A DNA stretch of 64,000 bases from Caprimulgus europaeus (taxonomy: Eukaryota > Chordata > Aves > Caprimulgiformes > Caprimulgidae): NCBI GenBank assembly GCA_907165065.1, contig OU015528.1, positions 72,087,474 through 72,151,473 of the forward strand, read 5' to 3'. A program made the position numbers and the translations under genes. Below are positions 24,915 through 37,521 of the stretch, in pieces. The number at the start of each line of letters is the position of its first letter. Position 1 is the first letter of the stretch. The notes beneath the pieces are model-generated. The model did not search any database. It was not told the origin of the DNA and worked only from the letters and a program-made list of their open reading frames with translations.

Positions 24915-27581
24915 ATTTATAATTGTTAATACTTCTCTACAGAGAGTTGATGATTAACCTGCTAGTACTGAGAACGAAATGGAAGAAATCAATACTAAAT
25001 CAGAGGAGTAAAATAACCTCAGTGGCTCACAAAGCCTGCAAACGAAAGCAAACAAAAACTCACATGACATGATGATGAATGCAGTGTGATAGCAGAGAAT
25101 AAAAGAAATGGCCTATAGCTCTCTCCCTCTACATTCCTATTTGCAGTATTAAAATGCTCTGGCATTGCCTCTTGAAACTAGAGCATGCTGGTGCTACAGA
25201 GGGTGATGTTCTCAGTGCTAGGCTGAAATAGATACCTAGTAGTGGTTAGTTAGTGGAAAACCAAGCAACTCCTCTAAACTCTTAATGGAATGTTAATTTC
25301 TGTCCTGTATGTGTCCTCAGACCAGACCAGCTCCTAAAACACATCCAAGCAGTTCTGATTCTGTTCAAATTGTACCTGACCTCTCAAGGTACAACTCAAG
25401 AAACTGGAAGCACAAATAATCCAGGTCTGAACAAGCCAAATCTCTCTGTCTTACTACTCTGTCCCAGTATCAGAAACTGCAAGGAGTGCAATCACCAGCA
25501 GACTACAAGAATGTCCTGCACGAACTTGGTATTTTCTTAATATTGGAAGAATTCACAAGTAGTTATATGTTTCCAGATGTATACAGGAACAAAGTAGGCT
25601 GGAACATAGAATCAATGAAAAATATCCCCCTTTTCTAGATCCAACAATACAGCAATTCACATACACACCTTATTGTCCCAACATCTCAGACACAAAAATA
25701 CTCTGTCTTAGTATAATTAAAGCCATTTAAAAATATTTTAAAAAATGAAGCCTAAGCAGTAGGAGTGCATGAAAAGAGGTTGTGTTAAAAATTTTATCAG
25801 ACTTTCAGGGTAGAAGAAAGCAACCATTGAAGGATAAGTTTTCAGCAAAATCAATATGCATAACCAAGCCCTTCCCATATGGTTATCAGCTGTGACAAAA
25901 AGTTGTACCACAGCTTTAAAGTTACTTTTTAACAACAGTCTTTGTGTGGCTGTTGATAAAGCAAGAAAGATAATTTTTTAGAGTTTCAAGAGTCCCTATG
26001 ATAGGTAGGTACTACTGCTTAAAATTGAGTACAGTAAGTGTGGATATATAATATGATTAATAGAAGTAGTTTCCTGTCACAGAAAACTGCACTTATTGAT
26101 TTTTCACCAAAACTGGATTGAGAATCAAGGCGTCTTTTGAAAGGAAAACTAGAAAGGAAAGTGTTAGACTCTCAACATTACATATGGGCTACTACAGTAG
26201 TATAAACAGAAGATGACCATAAATATTTCAGAAATACCAAACCATTCTTGACATTTGTGTTGGTTTAACCTTCATTTGTATCATGCTATCAACAGTGCAT
26301 AACTATTATTTCAAACAAATACTCCTTAAACTTTTCAGATGCCACAGAACAAGAAAAGGTAGTAATGCATATCAAACACTAGCCATCAGGAATGATGTGA
26401 TCTTTTGTGTTTGGGGTTTTGTTTGTTTTTTTTTTTTTCTCAACAAACACATTTTATTATCTCTTACTACCTCAGAAGGATCAAAATTACTTAGTAGCTT
26501 AAATCTGTCCACTTCCAATGAGTCTTCGAAGTCTGCGTAGTCAGGACACTGCTGCCTGCTGCCAAGAGCAACAGGTACAAAGCTAGATGCTCCAAGGGCT
26601 CATTGCCAGTCTAGAGAGTTTTTGGATCTTCCTCTTAGTCCTGCCTCACAACCCTACAAACTCTACATGTTATATGGATGTAGGAATTTTTTGTAGGTCC
26701 TCACTGTAGTGTGACTCTTTACACAACACGTATTAAAGGCTTTTGCATAGAAGGAATTCTAAGCTAATTTCACTTCATGTATTAAATATGAGACTTGTGA
26801 TTCTTGCGTCACAGAAATCCCAGAGTCTCACTGGAGTTTTGACAATTCAGCTGTGTAATGTCTGTTCCTTATGTTCCTATGTGTGCTCCTTACACCTTTA
26901 GCACTGAGGATGACTCACCACCCGAACACAGCTGGAGTGAGAAAAATGGTTACAGCCAGGGGACAAAATTCAGTTTTTCACTGTGCCCAGCTCCAGGGCT
27001 GTTCTGTACTCACACGGTATGCACAGCTACTTGTCAGGGCTTTTAGTGTAGCACGTGCCTTTGCCAGGCATAATGAGTCGTGACGCACTGTCACCTTAAA
27101 GCTAGTGACCTGTATAGCGAAGTGTGTGAAAGATCTGAGTGCAGAGACCATCTTGGCACCCTCTGCCCCACCAGAAGTTTGGTTGCTGGTGGGAGATCAG
27201 CTCTGATATGGTGCAGTGGTATAACCTTACTGGTTGGTTTAAGAAATGGGTCCTTTTGTCCTTTGCTCAGGAGCTGTGTTCAAGTTCAAGGCCTTGCCTG
27301 GTGCTTGCCTGACCTACACTGCAAACATGTCTTTGACTTGCTGAGTCCACAAGCTTGACTCTCCAGTCAGACCTTGGACTTTCCTCATTACTAGGGACTT
27401 ATCTGATCATCTGGGCTCTGGGCTGAGCCCAGCTGCCATCCCCAGCCTGTCCCACTCACCTCGCTCAGGATAGTGGGACAGGACTTAGTGAGGCCACTGC
27501 TCTGCTGACAAAGGTAGCATATCCCCATCCCTTGTTGCTCCCTGACAGTTGAGCCCCTTCCACATGTTCTTCAAAGCTGCA

Positions 27582-27635
27582 AGAAAAACAAACAAAGAAA
27601 CAAACAAACAAACAAATCCCCCCAAAACCCAGGAA
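27582..27635. repeat. (CAAA)n / A-rich C-run tract
   Basis: Tetranucleotide CAAA units followed by ATCCCCCCAAAACCC. One of a recurrent class of A/C-rich tracts in this window. Confidence 0.85.
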
Positions 27636-29139
27636 AAAATATTTTTAAATTTCACACTGAACCATGTGTATTGGAGATAACAGGGACCTGAAATTAGGAC
27701 TGTGCTATACTATTTGTGCAAGGGAGCAAGCAGAGTGCATAAAAAGGAGTATTTTAAATCCTCTTTAGTTTCTGTTTTTCCCTGCCTTACAATGACTTAT
27801 TGGCTAATTCCAAGAGGTCATGAAATATGTTTGAGAAAAAGTAACACTTTCTGGAAAATGTCCCCAGATTATGAGGAAGAGTTTAAAACAAACAAACAAA
27901 AAGTATATATATATATAACCTTTTAATTAAGGTGTTTTTTTTTTTTTTTTAAGAAAGAGTGACTTTAACTTTTCCTCTATATCTTGAAAGTATTAATGAC
28001 ATATCAGCAGTCTTGCTATGAAGTGATAAAATGAAATTATCAATTTAAATACTTTGAAGTATTTTCAGAATCGACATTGACTTAGAAGATGAAAGCCGAA
28101 TTTCTGTTCTGAATCTTATCCAAAAAATATGACTTTTCCCCCAAGAAAATCAAAAGCAAGATTATGATGAACAGTATAACATGAGTGTACACATATGCAG
28201 ATATGAAATTTTCCTTATTAAGAAGTGATAATGTATTTTATTCATTCATTCATTTGTGCTACTTTTTAATGTGAGAGTTAGTACTTGTATGGAAAAGTTA
28301 GCACTTGTACAGCTGATTTGGTTATAACTATTTATGCCATCATGGACTTGATTCTGAGGATGAGAATCTTTTTGCCAAGATCAAAGAGAGGACTTATTCT
28401 CTGCACTGATTATAGAAGAAAAGTATGGAAACTAGATCTCTGACTGTCAGGTGGTTATGTATAGTTTTAGGTTCACCTTGATTCTCCACAGATAGTTTGA
28501 ATTATTCTCATGGCTTATGTGTTAACATTCATATTATATTGTTGTTATTATTTATTATTATTACTATTACAAACAATTAAATACAACTCACAGTGAAAAA
28601 AAACCTCAGTCACATTGAACAGAAAAATCAATCGTTTAAAACTTATTCTGGCAGAGAGAAACAGCTACACTAGATCACATATTGGCTGTAAGCAAATAAA
28701 AAATTATTAAAAAAAATATTAGTAATGTCACAAAGTTAAGAAACATCACAATTAATTATCTTTGTAGCTTTAATTTGATCCTTTAATGTATACATGTTCT
28801 TTACAATTTGTAATAAAATGAAATCATAACTCTTCCAATAGGATTCCTGCCTTATGAACAGGGAAACAAATGAACAACAAGTTACTCAATATTTTGCTTT
28901 ATACTTGTACTGCTTGTTCCTGATGCCTTAAATTGTGTACTATTTGAACACATTTTCAAGTAGAGAATTTTTCATTTCTTTGATGTTCTGGCTTCTGAGG
29001 GCATAATAAATGCAAATTTCCAAATAAACTATACAGAATTCTACAACCTTTCTTAAAAATAAGGTTGTTTCCGTAAGTACTAGATAAGCACTCTGCTTTT
29101 CTAAGATACAGATGCCGATTCAAGGAGTAAATTCCACAC

Positions 29140-30030
29140 CATAGGTGGCAGTTAATCAGTTCCATATTTTATCTCTTCAGGATTTTTGGGTGAATGCCAT
29201 CCAATCCTGGAAATTTGTTGTTCTTCCTGTACCCATTTCTTCCAAAATATCTTATATTGATATTTCTTTTAGACACAGTTCTTCAGCTTATCCTACGAGG
29301 AATGTGTATGAACCTTGTTTAGGAAGCTCTCTAATCCCTGATGTTTAGTGAACAGCACATAAAATAAATTTGATTTAGCTGTTTTCCTTATCCTCCTTGA
29401 ATGCTTCTTTTATGGTTATCATCTATCAGCCATGTGAATTCTCTATCAGGTTTCCTTCTTCTGATGTATTTGAAAATTTTCATTATTAGTTTTCATGCCT
29501 CTAGTTAGTTTCTCCTTAAAGTATTATTTTTGGTTGTTTTGGGGTTTTTATTTGTTTGTTTGTTTTCTATTTTAACTTATCTCATTGTAGTTTTATATCT
29601 AAGTTGACATTTTATACTTTTCTGTGCTTTTGTTTCACAAAGCCTCCCTTTTTGGAAGGATTATTTTTTTGTTTCTAGGACTTATTTTCTTTGCCATTTA
29701 GCCATATATATTTTTTTTTTCTGGTGTATGTTCCTCATATATTTTGTTTCTTTCCTTCTGATTGGTGGTATATTTTTAAATTTAAGCATCTACCAAGACA
29801 ATTTTAACCAATCTTTTCTTAGAAGTGTTTTATCCTGTCAGCAGCAATTTTATTTTGTTCTAACTTTCTTCATCCTGTATGTATGGATCCCCCTTTTAAA
29901 GAAAGTACATCCTCCACAAGGATGTCAGATTTCACAGCTGTATGTCTCCCATTATTCAAACATGAAATTGCTGAATACGATATTGCCATCTCAGTCTTTG
30001 TCCTGAACTTGGATGTTGTTAATGTCAGTT
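29140..30030 (-). mobile_element. Ancient CR1-clade LINE, internal fragment (EN to RT start)
   Basis: On the minus strand, 29220-29167 translates as NKFPGLDGIHPKILKR, which matches the start of CR1-clade reverse transcriptase (consensus-like SPGPDGIHPRVLKEL), then hits a stop. About 700-800 bp upstream on the same strand, 30020-29890 keeps the order of a degraded CR1-like endonuclease C-terminus ending near GACATCCTTGT. The intervening T-rich plus-strand sequence resembles the linker of the same old family, for example CTTCTGATGTATTTGAAAAT and CCCTTTTTGGAAGGATTA. The 3-prime half of the element is not seen below 29140. Many stops and indels mark it as very old. Confidence 0.72.
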
Positions 30031-32518
30031 GCTCTCTCTTGAATGCACTAATTATTACAATAAATAGTTACCAAAAGTGTTTTAAAGTGTATCTTGTGCA
30101 CCATGTTCCACATGTTCACTTTGGTTATGAAGGGTTAACTGAAGATTTACACTATTCTTGTTTTTGTTAATAAATTTTGTAAAGTTTTTCATCATTTTCA
30201 GAGCATAGTCCTTTTATAATTGATTCATGTGTAACACTGCTATTACATTCTTTCTAATTCAACCAGGAATTTCAGTCTATGAAGATTATGTCGCATAATG
30301 CAACAGAAATGGTTTGACTGTCTCTATTTTTTTTAACATAAACTTCCCTCCTTTTCATAAGTGCAATACACTCTCTCATTCCTAAATAAATGGACTATAA
30401 TAATAGATAGTAAGATTATTATTTTATTTCTGTCAAGTTTCCAATCAGCATATTAAATATATATGTATAAGACGTACTATTTATCATAAATATGTATTAT
30501 TCAAACTGTGTATTTTCATCTTCCAGAACTCTGTAAAAGCATAATTACATATGCACCAATGAGAGCGGTCAGGCCCATTCAACCAAGTCTCAGATACTTC
30601 TGCTTATTCAGGGAAGTTACAATTTCTTAGGCTTAGTTTGTACTGGAGGGAACGCTACATAGATTCTGGTTGTCAGAATCAGGACAAAAATAAATTAATT
30701 CCTCACTACTTTAGTTTTTATGAAGGGTTTACATTTATGAAAACCATATATATATTTTGTACCACTATTTGTTGAGGTGCATTTTGTATGTACGTTGCAG
30801 TTGTTTATGTGACTGCAAAGCCTCAGATATGTACCTAATGTAACAAAGGAAAGTACATTGAAATAATTTAAATAATTCTGTAATACAAATAGGTCTCAAA
30901 GAAATTTAGAAGTGGGGGTTTTTGTTTTGTTGGATTTTTTTGGGGGTTTTTTTTTGTTGTCTTGGGGGTTATTGTGGGTTTTTTTTTGTGTTGTGTTTTG
31001 GTTTTTTTTTTTTCCTGGTGCAATTGAATATGTAAAATGGTCATGGATGCCTTTTGCTACAGCAAATCCAACTTATGCATCAGCTTTCCATCCTGGTTTT
31101 TTCTTTCCCTACTTCCTTTGGCCCTCTTACACTGCCTGCCCAGCTGTATCCATTGTTGAACCCCCTGTTCTGGTCCCCCTAACTAACCCTACAAGCCTTT
31201 GTTTAGGTTCAACTGAGGGGTTTATATAGGGGAAGTAATGAAGGGTCAGGGTTAGTGTAGTTGGAAGGCAAAAACTGCTCAAGCTAGGTACGTGAAATGA
31301 AATGGGGACAAAATTGCTAATTAAAATAGCACACTTAGTAAATTATGCTGCTCATTTGCCCCCTCTTTCTGATGTGTAAACCTGGTGTAAGCGTGTTAGG
31401 CATTTCAGCTGTCTTGGTCTGCAATGTCAGGTAGCAAAAGTGACATTCTTAGTTCTTTTCAGGAAGTAGGACGTATGGTACTTATTTGCTGAGCAACACA
31501 ATTGCATCTTCAGTGTTTACCTCAGGCATATTCAACAGAATTAAGCTGTGCTTCAGAAATGAAACTGGAGAAATGATGCAGTAAAAAAATTCTCTCTGAA
31601 TGTGTTTGTCCACATTCCTTTTTTGTATAGTTCCTTAGATATTTAAAAGTTTTCTTCTCTTTTGCCCTGAAATCTAATTAGATATTGAATGATATATGTA
31701 TGCATCCTATTAACATGCCATACTGTTTAATAAAGAAGATGACTTAGATCTACAAACTGGCTTTCAGAATCCACATTTTTTTCCAAAGCTGGTTCCAGAT
31801 ACATTGCTGTGTAAGTAATCCACTGCTGATATTTCTCCTTTAAGAACACTAGCCATGCCAAGTGTGCTAAAAGATCGGTTTCAAGTTGCTCAAGCTAAAT
31901 CCCTGATCTGAAGAAGAATCACTCTCTGCTAAGAAGAAAGTCTGTAGCTGATTTCTGTGAAGTACCTAGTATGATGTTTGCATCTAAATAACATTTTTAA
32001 ATACAATAATTAAAAAAAAAACAGTGAGGAAATAAGGGGAAATCAAGAGACTGCTGATGCAAGAAAAACCTAATGGAGATAACAAGAAATTTGATAACAC
32101 AGTCATAGCAGAGATGGAAGATTCTAAACAAAAAAAATCCTAGTGCAAAATCCTCATTTTCTGGGAATAGAATGCAGGTTTTCACTCTGAAATCCAAAAT
32201 TATAGACTAGCTTTGTAGATAACTTAGAAGTGTTTAAAACTGATGATATGAACAGAAATGGCAGGAGTATGAAAATGTCAAGGCATTAATAAAAATAGCA
32301 GATGTCTACAGGCAAGGTACAATGTGTAATAATAATCAGTTAATTCAACAGTTCCCTAGGAGTTCATATATATAATTACTACTTTTACCTGTACCTTTGT
32401 TAGGACTAGATAGGCAGCATCTAACTCTAAAAGCTTCAGCTCATACTGTCTGAAGCAGTCATACCATCTTTGTTACAAGCACAACCCATATATGTGACTT
32501 ACACATACAGTAGGGCTA
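30031..32518. other. Intergenic, nothing recognised apart from T/G tract
   Basis: Unique AT-rich sequence surrounding the T/G-rich tract at 30911-31016. No gene seen. Confidence 0.6.
30911..31016. repeat. T/G-rich low-complexity tract
   Basis: About 105 bp of T runs broken by GGGGG and GGG runs on the plus strand. It opens a spurious frame full of Phe, Gly and Trp. Same class as the A/C-rich tracts, inverted. Confidence 0.85.
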
Positions 32519-33345
32519 TGAATCGTAGAATCTTAGAAAGGTCTGGGGTGGAAGGGACCTTTAAAGTTCATGTATTCCAACCCCCCTACCATGGGCAGGG
32601 ACATCTTTCATTAGATCAGGTTTCTCAGAGCAACCTGACATGAAATGCTTCCAATGATGAGGCATCCTCAGCTTTTCTGGGCAACCTGTTCCAGTGTCTC
32701 ACCAAACAAAAAAATTTATTCTTTGTATCTAATGGAAATCTGCTCTCTTTCAGTTTAAAATCATTACCTCTTGCCATGTCACTACAGGTAAAAAGTTTTT
32801 CTCCATCTTTCTTATAGGTTTTCTTTATAGATTGAATGGCCACACTAGGGTCTTCCTGGGGCCTTCTCTAGACTGAACAACCACAACTCTCTCAGCCTTT
32901 CCTGCAACCTGCCAAGGTCCCTCTGGATGGCATCTCTTCTCTCTAGTGAATCAACTGCACCACTCAGTTTGGTGTCACTCATATGCTGAGGGTGCACTAA
33001 ATCCCACAGTCTGTGATTAGTTAAGATACTGAAAAGTAAGTCCCAGTCCCCTGAGAGAGACCACTTTGTTACTGATCTCCATTTGGACACCGAGCCATTG
33101 ACTGCAACTCTTAGTATACAGTTATCCAGCCAGTTCCATGTCCATCAAATAGTCCATCTGTCAAACATATCTCTCTCCAACTTAGCAATCAGGACATTGT
33201 GTGGGATCTTGTCAAAGGCCTTGCAAAAGTTAAGATAGATGATATCAGTTGCTCTACCCTTATCCACAAACATAGTCATTCCATTGTAGAAGATCACCAG
33301 ATTGCTCAGGGGATTATGGACTTTATGAAGTCCATAAAGTATTAA
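32519..33345 (-). mobile_element. CR1 LINE with internal deletion
   Basis: Minus-strand CR1 running from a 3-prime end (AATCGTAGAATCTTAGAAAG, then GGGGTGGAAGGGACCTTTAA) to RT sequence. In the protein relic, HMSDTKLSGAVDSLERRDAI followed by QRDLGRLQ jumps directly to ERLRELWLFSLEKAPGR. This joins the RT motif C region to the end of the ORF, so well over 100 codons are missing between. Upstream RT parts extend to about 33345 (GTGGGATCTTGTCAAAGGCC region). A perfect hairpin (33314-33337) lies at this far edge. Confidence 0.92.
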
Positions 33346-34373
33346 TTTTAGTTTCAGATAATATAATGATGGAGATCGGAAATCATCCCATTTTGGGGGG
33401 ACAAGAAAATGAAGAAAGGCAGGACAGAGATAAACCTGGATCAGAGTTGCATAGGAAGAACTTTATTTCCTTGCATGAAAATTGATGAGCATTCAATATA
33501 TCACACAGGCATCAGATAATCTGATCATCATGTTTCTGGCTCATTCCTTTGGTGAACTTAATTGTACTACACGTTAAACAGTGAGCATTCCCAACTCAGA
33601 GTAATGTTCTTTAATGGTGCAGTTCTGCCTTGTTCATGTAATTCTTATGCTGGACTATCAGGTGTTTGATGCCCAGAAAGCTCTGATAACTAGAGTAGCT
33701 ACAGGGCTTGCTTTCAAGTCTTGTAATGTGTATGTATGTTACGGCTATCAGCAGTACCAGCTTTTCATCACTGTGACTTAGGCCTACTAGGAGGTGAGTC
33801 TTTTTTCTGTTCTGGATATCTTCTGAAATCAAAATAACTAGCAGTGGATCTAACAATTCAGGAGCAACTCTCTCATTAAATTCCATAGAGAGTGGGAAAG
33901 TGATACATGACTAAGGCCTAGCTGGATCACGTGGATCTCTCAGCAGCTGTAATTTCTGTTACTAACTTGCATTAAATATTTCCTTCTAACTCTACCCTTT
34001 TGAAGGTTGGAACTTCATTCAGTCAACAAATAAATCTATATGTGCTTTTTTCCCCCAGTACCCAATTCTGTAGTGAGGTAAGAAACTGAAGAAACATGTT
34101 ATGAAATATGTGAAAAACATACAGCAGAGAAGCTTTCTTTAGATTTTAACCTAGATATTAGGAGTCACCAAAGAACATGTTGTTTTCACTTAGTACTTTC
34201 TCTTAAAGATAACTGTCTCTGTTAAGGAATTAATTTTCTCTTTGACCATCAAGTAATAGAAAGATTTTACAATTGACTGGCACACAAATCTGAAGCCAGA
34301 GAAAGACATGAGTAGCTTTACTTTGTGTTCAACATATACTAAGTGTGGTGCAATTAATTGAACTTTGATGTTC

Positions 34374-34460
34374 ACAGAGTCACAAAAGCACAGACCAGCC
34401 CGGGTTGGAGGGGACCAGGAATGATCATCTGGTCCAACCTTTCACGGGAAAAGGAGCTTA
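34374..34460 (-). mobile_element. CR1 3-prime tip remnant
   Basis: Reads CACAGAGTCACAAAAGCACA, GACCAGCCCGGGTTGGAGGG and GACCAGGAATGATCATCTGG then TCCAACC, the antisense of a CR1-type 3-prime end. About 85 bp remain. Confidence 0.78.
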
Positions 34461-37189
34461 CATGAGATCCTGTTATTTGCTTGTGGTAGAAAGTCCCGAA
34501 GCATTCCTGGTAGAATGGGAAACAAAGTGTTCCTTGTAGTGGTGAAGATGTTCAATCTCTATCAGATCCTGCCTCTAATTTAAAATCGGGGTTTTTTTAA
34601 CAGAAATCTGATCCTTGAAGTAGCGTAAATCAAAATATGGAGAGATTGCTTAGCAGGGAGATCTGTGCGGTAGCTATCTGCTCCTGTCATTAAACAAGAG
34701 GCTGTAAATTAGCTAGTACTTTGTACAATATTGTGGAATAGCTTGAAGGCTTTGCCACAAGGACCTAGCTCAATTGCCTAAAATATGTTATTAGAAATGT
34801 TTCTTCTTTTGCTATGTATTTGATAATTCCTATGTTGTGCATCTTACAGTAAAGTATCATATCTGTCTCACAAAGAACATGAATACAAGATGTTTTATTC
34901 TGTTCTTGCAGCACTTGTGTTGTACATCAGAAAAACCAAGAGTAGTGAACATATGGGAGATAAACCTCTTCTTAGGACTACGATCAGCACAAATTGTGTG
35001 CCTCTTATTGTGTGCCTCCAAACTTGTCATATTAAGAGATAACCAACTTCTGTTGAAAGAAACAAAATAGTTTGTCTCCAAAGAAAGCAAAGTTAGAAGA
35101 AACTTCTCTATCTCTGTTACAAAATATCTACTGATTGCAAATTCAACAGGTTAGTTTTACTGATTTAAGGTAAAAGTCTTGTATGCATTAAAGAAAGACA
35201 CATCATCTGTGCTGCATAAATCACTACCGTGACTATGTTCTTGAATAATCAGACCTTAGTCTATTTGCCTGTCTAGACCTTGTGTGGTGAGAACAGCCTT
35301 TGCAGTGCTGATGACAGGAAGGTTCAGCTTCAAGTAAGAAGAGATTTCCCACAACGTAGCTTTTGTATATGGTTACGAAAAGAGAGAAATTGCTTTATTT
35401 GAAACACTTTTTAATATGGCTTTAAAAAAAGCAATTCTTATGTAGGAGATGGACTGAATATGGAACCAGGAAGAGATCACAGTCTGTCTTTCATCTCTCC
35501 CACCTTTGAAAGTCTTTTATAGCTTTATCTAGTGAGAGGAGAGAAAACCCACTTCCCCTATAGCCCAAATAGAATAGGGGCTAAACACAATTCCTCTGCA
35601 GCCTTTGAAAGTGAAGCCTGCATGCATATTCAGCTCCCACCAGGCTAATAGAATTTTTTTTTTTTTGAGGGCTTTGTGTAATTGCAGTGATGATGGCAGT
35701 GTGCAGAGTGCTTTGCAATTGAAAGCTCTGTGGAGCATATGGCATCTGCTGACCAAACAGTGCCACTTGCTTACTTTTAACTCTGCAAAATCAGCTTCCC
35801 AAGAGGGTAAATTTGAAATACAGAAGTTACTAACAAGTACTTCTTTCCTGCCTTCTTCTCTTGCATTGTACAATATCAAACACACTGAATTGCAAGTAGC
35901 CATTGTGAATGAGAAATGGTTTCCTACATCTTCTGTCTACTTACCTACCAGTCATCCTACATCCAACCCTCTCCCATCAATGCATCCACCCTTTGTTCTT
36001 GCCATATAGCTTTTGCAATGTCCCCCAGAAGACTTCATAATCTGTCTAATCCCCTGGATCAGAGCAGAGCTCATTTGAACACACTGAAAACAGTCAGTGG
36101 TGAGAGTCATCTCTAGCAGGGCATGATCCCTAGCACAAGTTGTAGAAGTGTCAATCCTCTTGGTGGCTTCAACCTCACTGACAGCTACATAAGAGGATGG
36201 GAAGAGCTTTTGCTACATTCACTAACAGAGACACAATGGGTGACCATATTAAGCAGTCAGGAAACACCAAGGAAGCCCCAGAAAGGCCATTCTTGCAACT
36301 ATTTCTTCTCCTCTGTGGTTTCCTAATTTGTGCATTTTAAGTGCTTTAAAAAAGACAGAAGGGATGGAAAATGTTTTTAATTTTATTTATTTATGTATTT
36401 ATTTATTTATTTTTAACCAACAAAAATATGTTTCTGCCTTTCTGGAACATATTCTTTATGTAATGAAAAATTTCCTCACAATTCATTATCCACCCAGGTA
36501 AAGGAACTGTGAGAGCAAATCACAATTGAAGGTCTTTTGTAAAAAATTCTGTGGGTAAGCAGTTCTGAAATCATTATAGACACTAACTCCAAACAAATAT
36601 AAACAACTCACACCTGAATATTCATCTACCAGCTTACAGTTCAGAAAACAATGCCATGAAGGTATGGAAAATAATCAAATAACCAGAATGCAGAACAGAA
36701 ATGGCAATGTTTTAGGCTGGAATATTCATAATTTCAAGAGAATATTTTATATTCTGAAGGTTGAATGAATTTTTACCATGTGCACACTTTTAAAAGATCA
36801 ATGCACATTAAAAAAACCCCCTCTGTTTTAAATGTTAAAAAAAAAATAAAATAAATCTTTGATCTTTTTGAAAATGATTAAAAGTAAGAAGATAGAAAGG
36901 CAGGTCTTCTTTGGAAGTTATACTTCTGGTTTATTAATATCTTTTTTTTTTTTCACAGAAATGTGGTATAAAAGTGATTGAGCACCTAATTCCATCAGTA
37001 TTCAAGGAAATCTAAATAATATTTATTTCTTATTAAAATTATTCTCAGAAGAAACATATCCTCTGAATAAATGAGAGTATAGCACTTAATGATATACAAC
37101 CAAAACAACCAAAACAGCCAAACCCCTTTGTCCGAAACCATTCCCCAATACATACTTTCTTGAATACTGTCAAATTCATCCTCCCCACT
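34461..37189. other. Intergenic, nothing recognised
   Basis: Unique sequence with a TTTA repeat. Overlapping open frames of 124-134 codons on opposite strands at 35529-36009 lack domains, splice context or codon-bias support and are treated as chance. Confidence 0.6.
36380..36413. repeat. (TTTA)n repeat
   Basis: Imperfect TTTA tetranucleotide array interrupted by one GTA unit. On the minus strand it gives several AATAAA strings that need not be functional polyadenylation signals. Confidence 0.93.
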
Positions 37190-37440
37190 CATTTTATTTT
37201 CTATTTCTCTAAGATAAAACTACTCAGAAGTAGTTACCTTATTTTCAGTTATATTGATAGCTTTGATGTTTTGGAGTATTTAATTTCAGACAAAAATTGG
37301 CTTGAAATAGTCTTTCTGATTACTTTAAAACGTCATGGTGGATTTAATCTCACAAATAATCTCATCCTAAGCAATATGTCTAAAAAGGATCTGATAGATT
37401 GTGATCTATTTTTTTTTAATATTTCTCCAACAATAACAAA

Positions 37441-37521
37441 GATAAAAAAAGAAAGAAACCCCACTCAAACAAACAAAACCCAACACCTTTCCTCCCCCAA
37501 CAAAAACCCAAACAAACAAAT
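37441..37521. repeat. A-rich/C-run low-complexity tract
   Basis: AAAC units with CCCC, CCC and CCCCC runs over about 80 bp. Confidence 0.8.

Larger units (their letters stand above)
23661..29139. other. Intergenic, GC-richer block at 26.85-27.57 kb
   Basis: Mostly unique AT-rich DNA. The block at about 26850-27570 is richer in GC and CpG than its surroundings and ends in a CAAA repeat. It could be an unrecognised retroelement fragment or LTR, but I see no paired ends, primer site or coding motifs. Confidence 0.5.

Noticed and set aside
26850-27635. Endogenous retrovirus LTR
   Set aside because: No matching second LTR, no primer-binding site, polypurine tract or retroviral coding motif could be seen; kept only as an unexplained GC-rich block.
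30912-31229. 105-codon plus-strand open frame rich in Phe, Gly and Trp
   Set aside because: Its first part is a translation of the T/G-rich low-complexity tract; no family recognised in the remainder.
35529-36009. Open frames of 124 (minus) and 134 (plus) codons overlapping each other
   Set aside because: No domain, no plausible splice context, and both strands open over the same span; best explained as chance.
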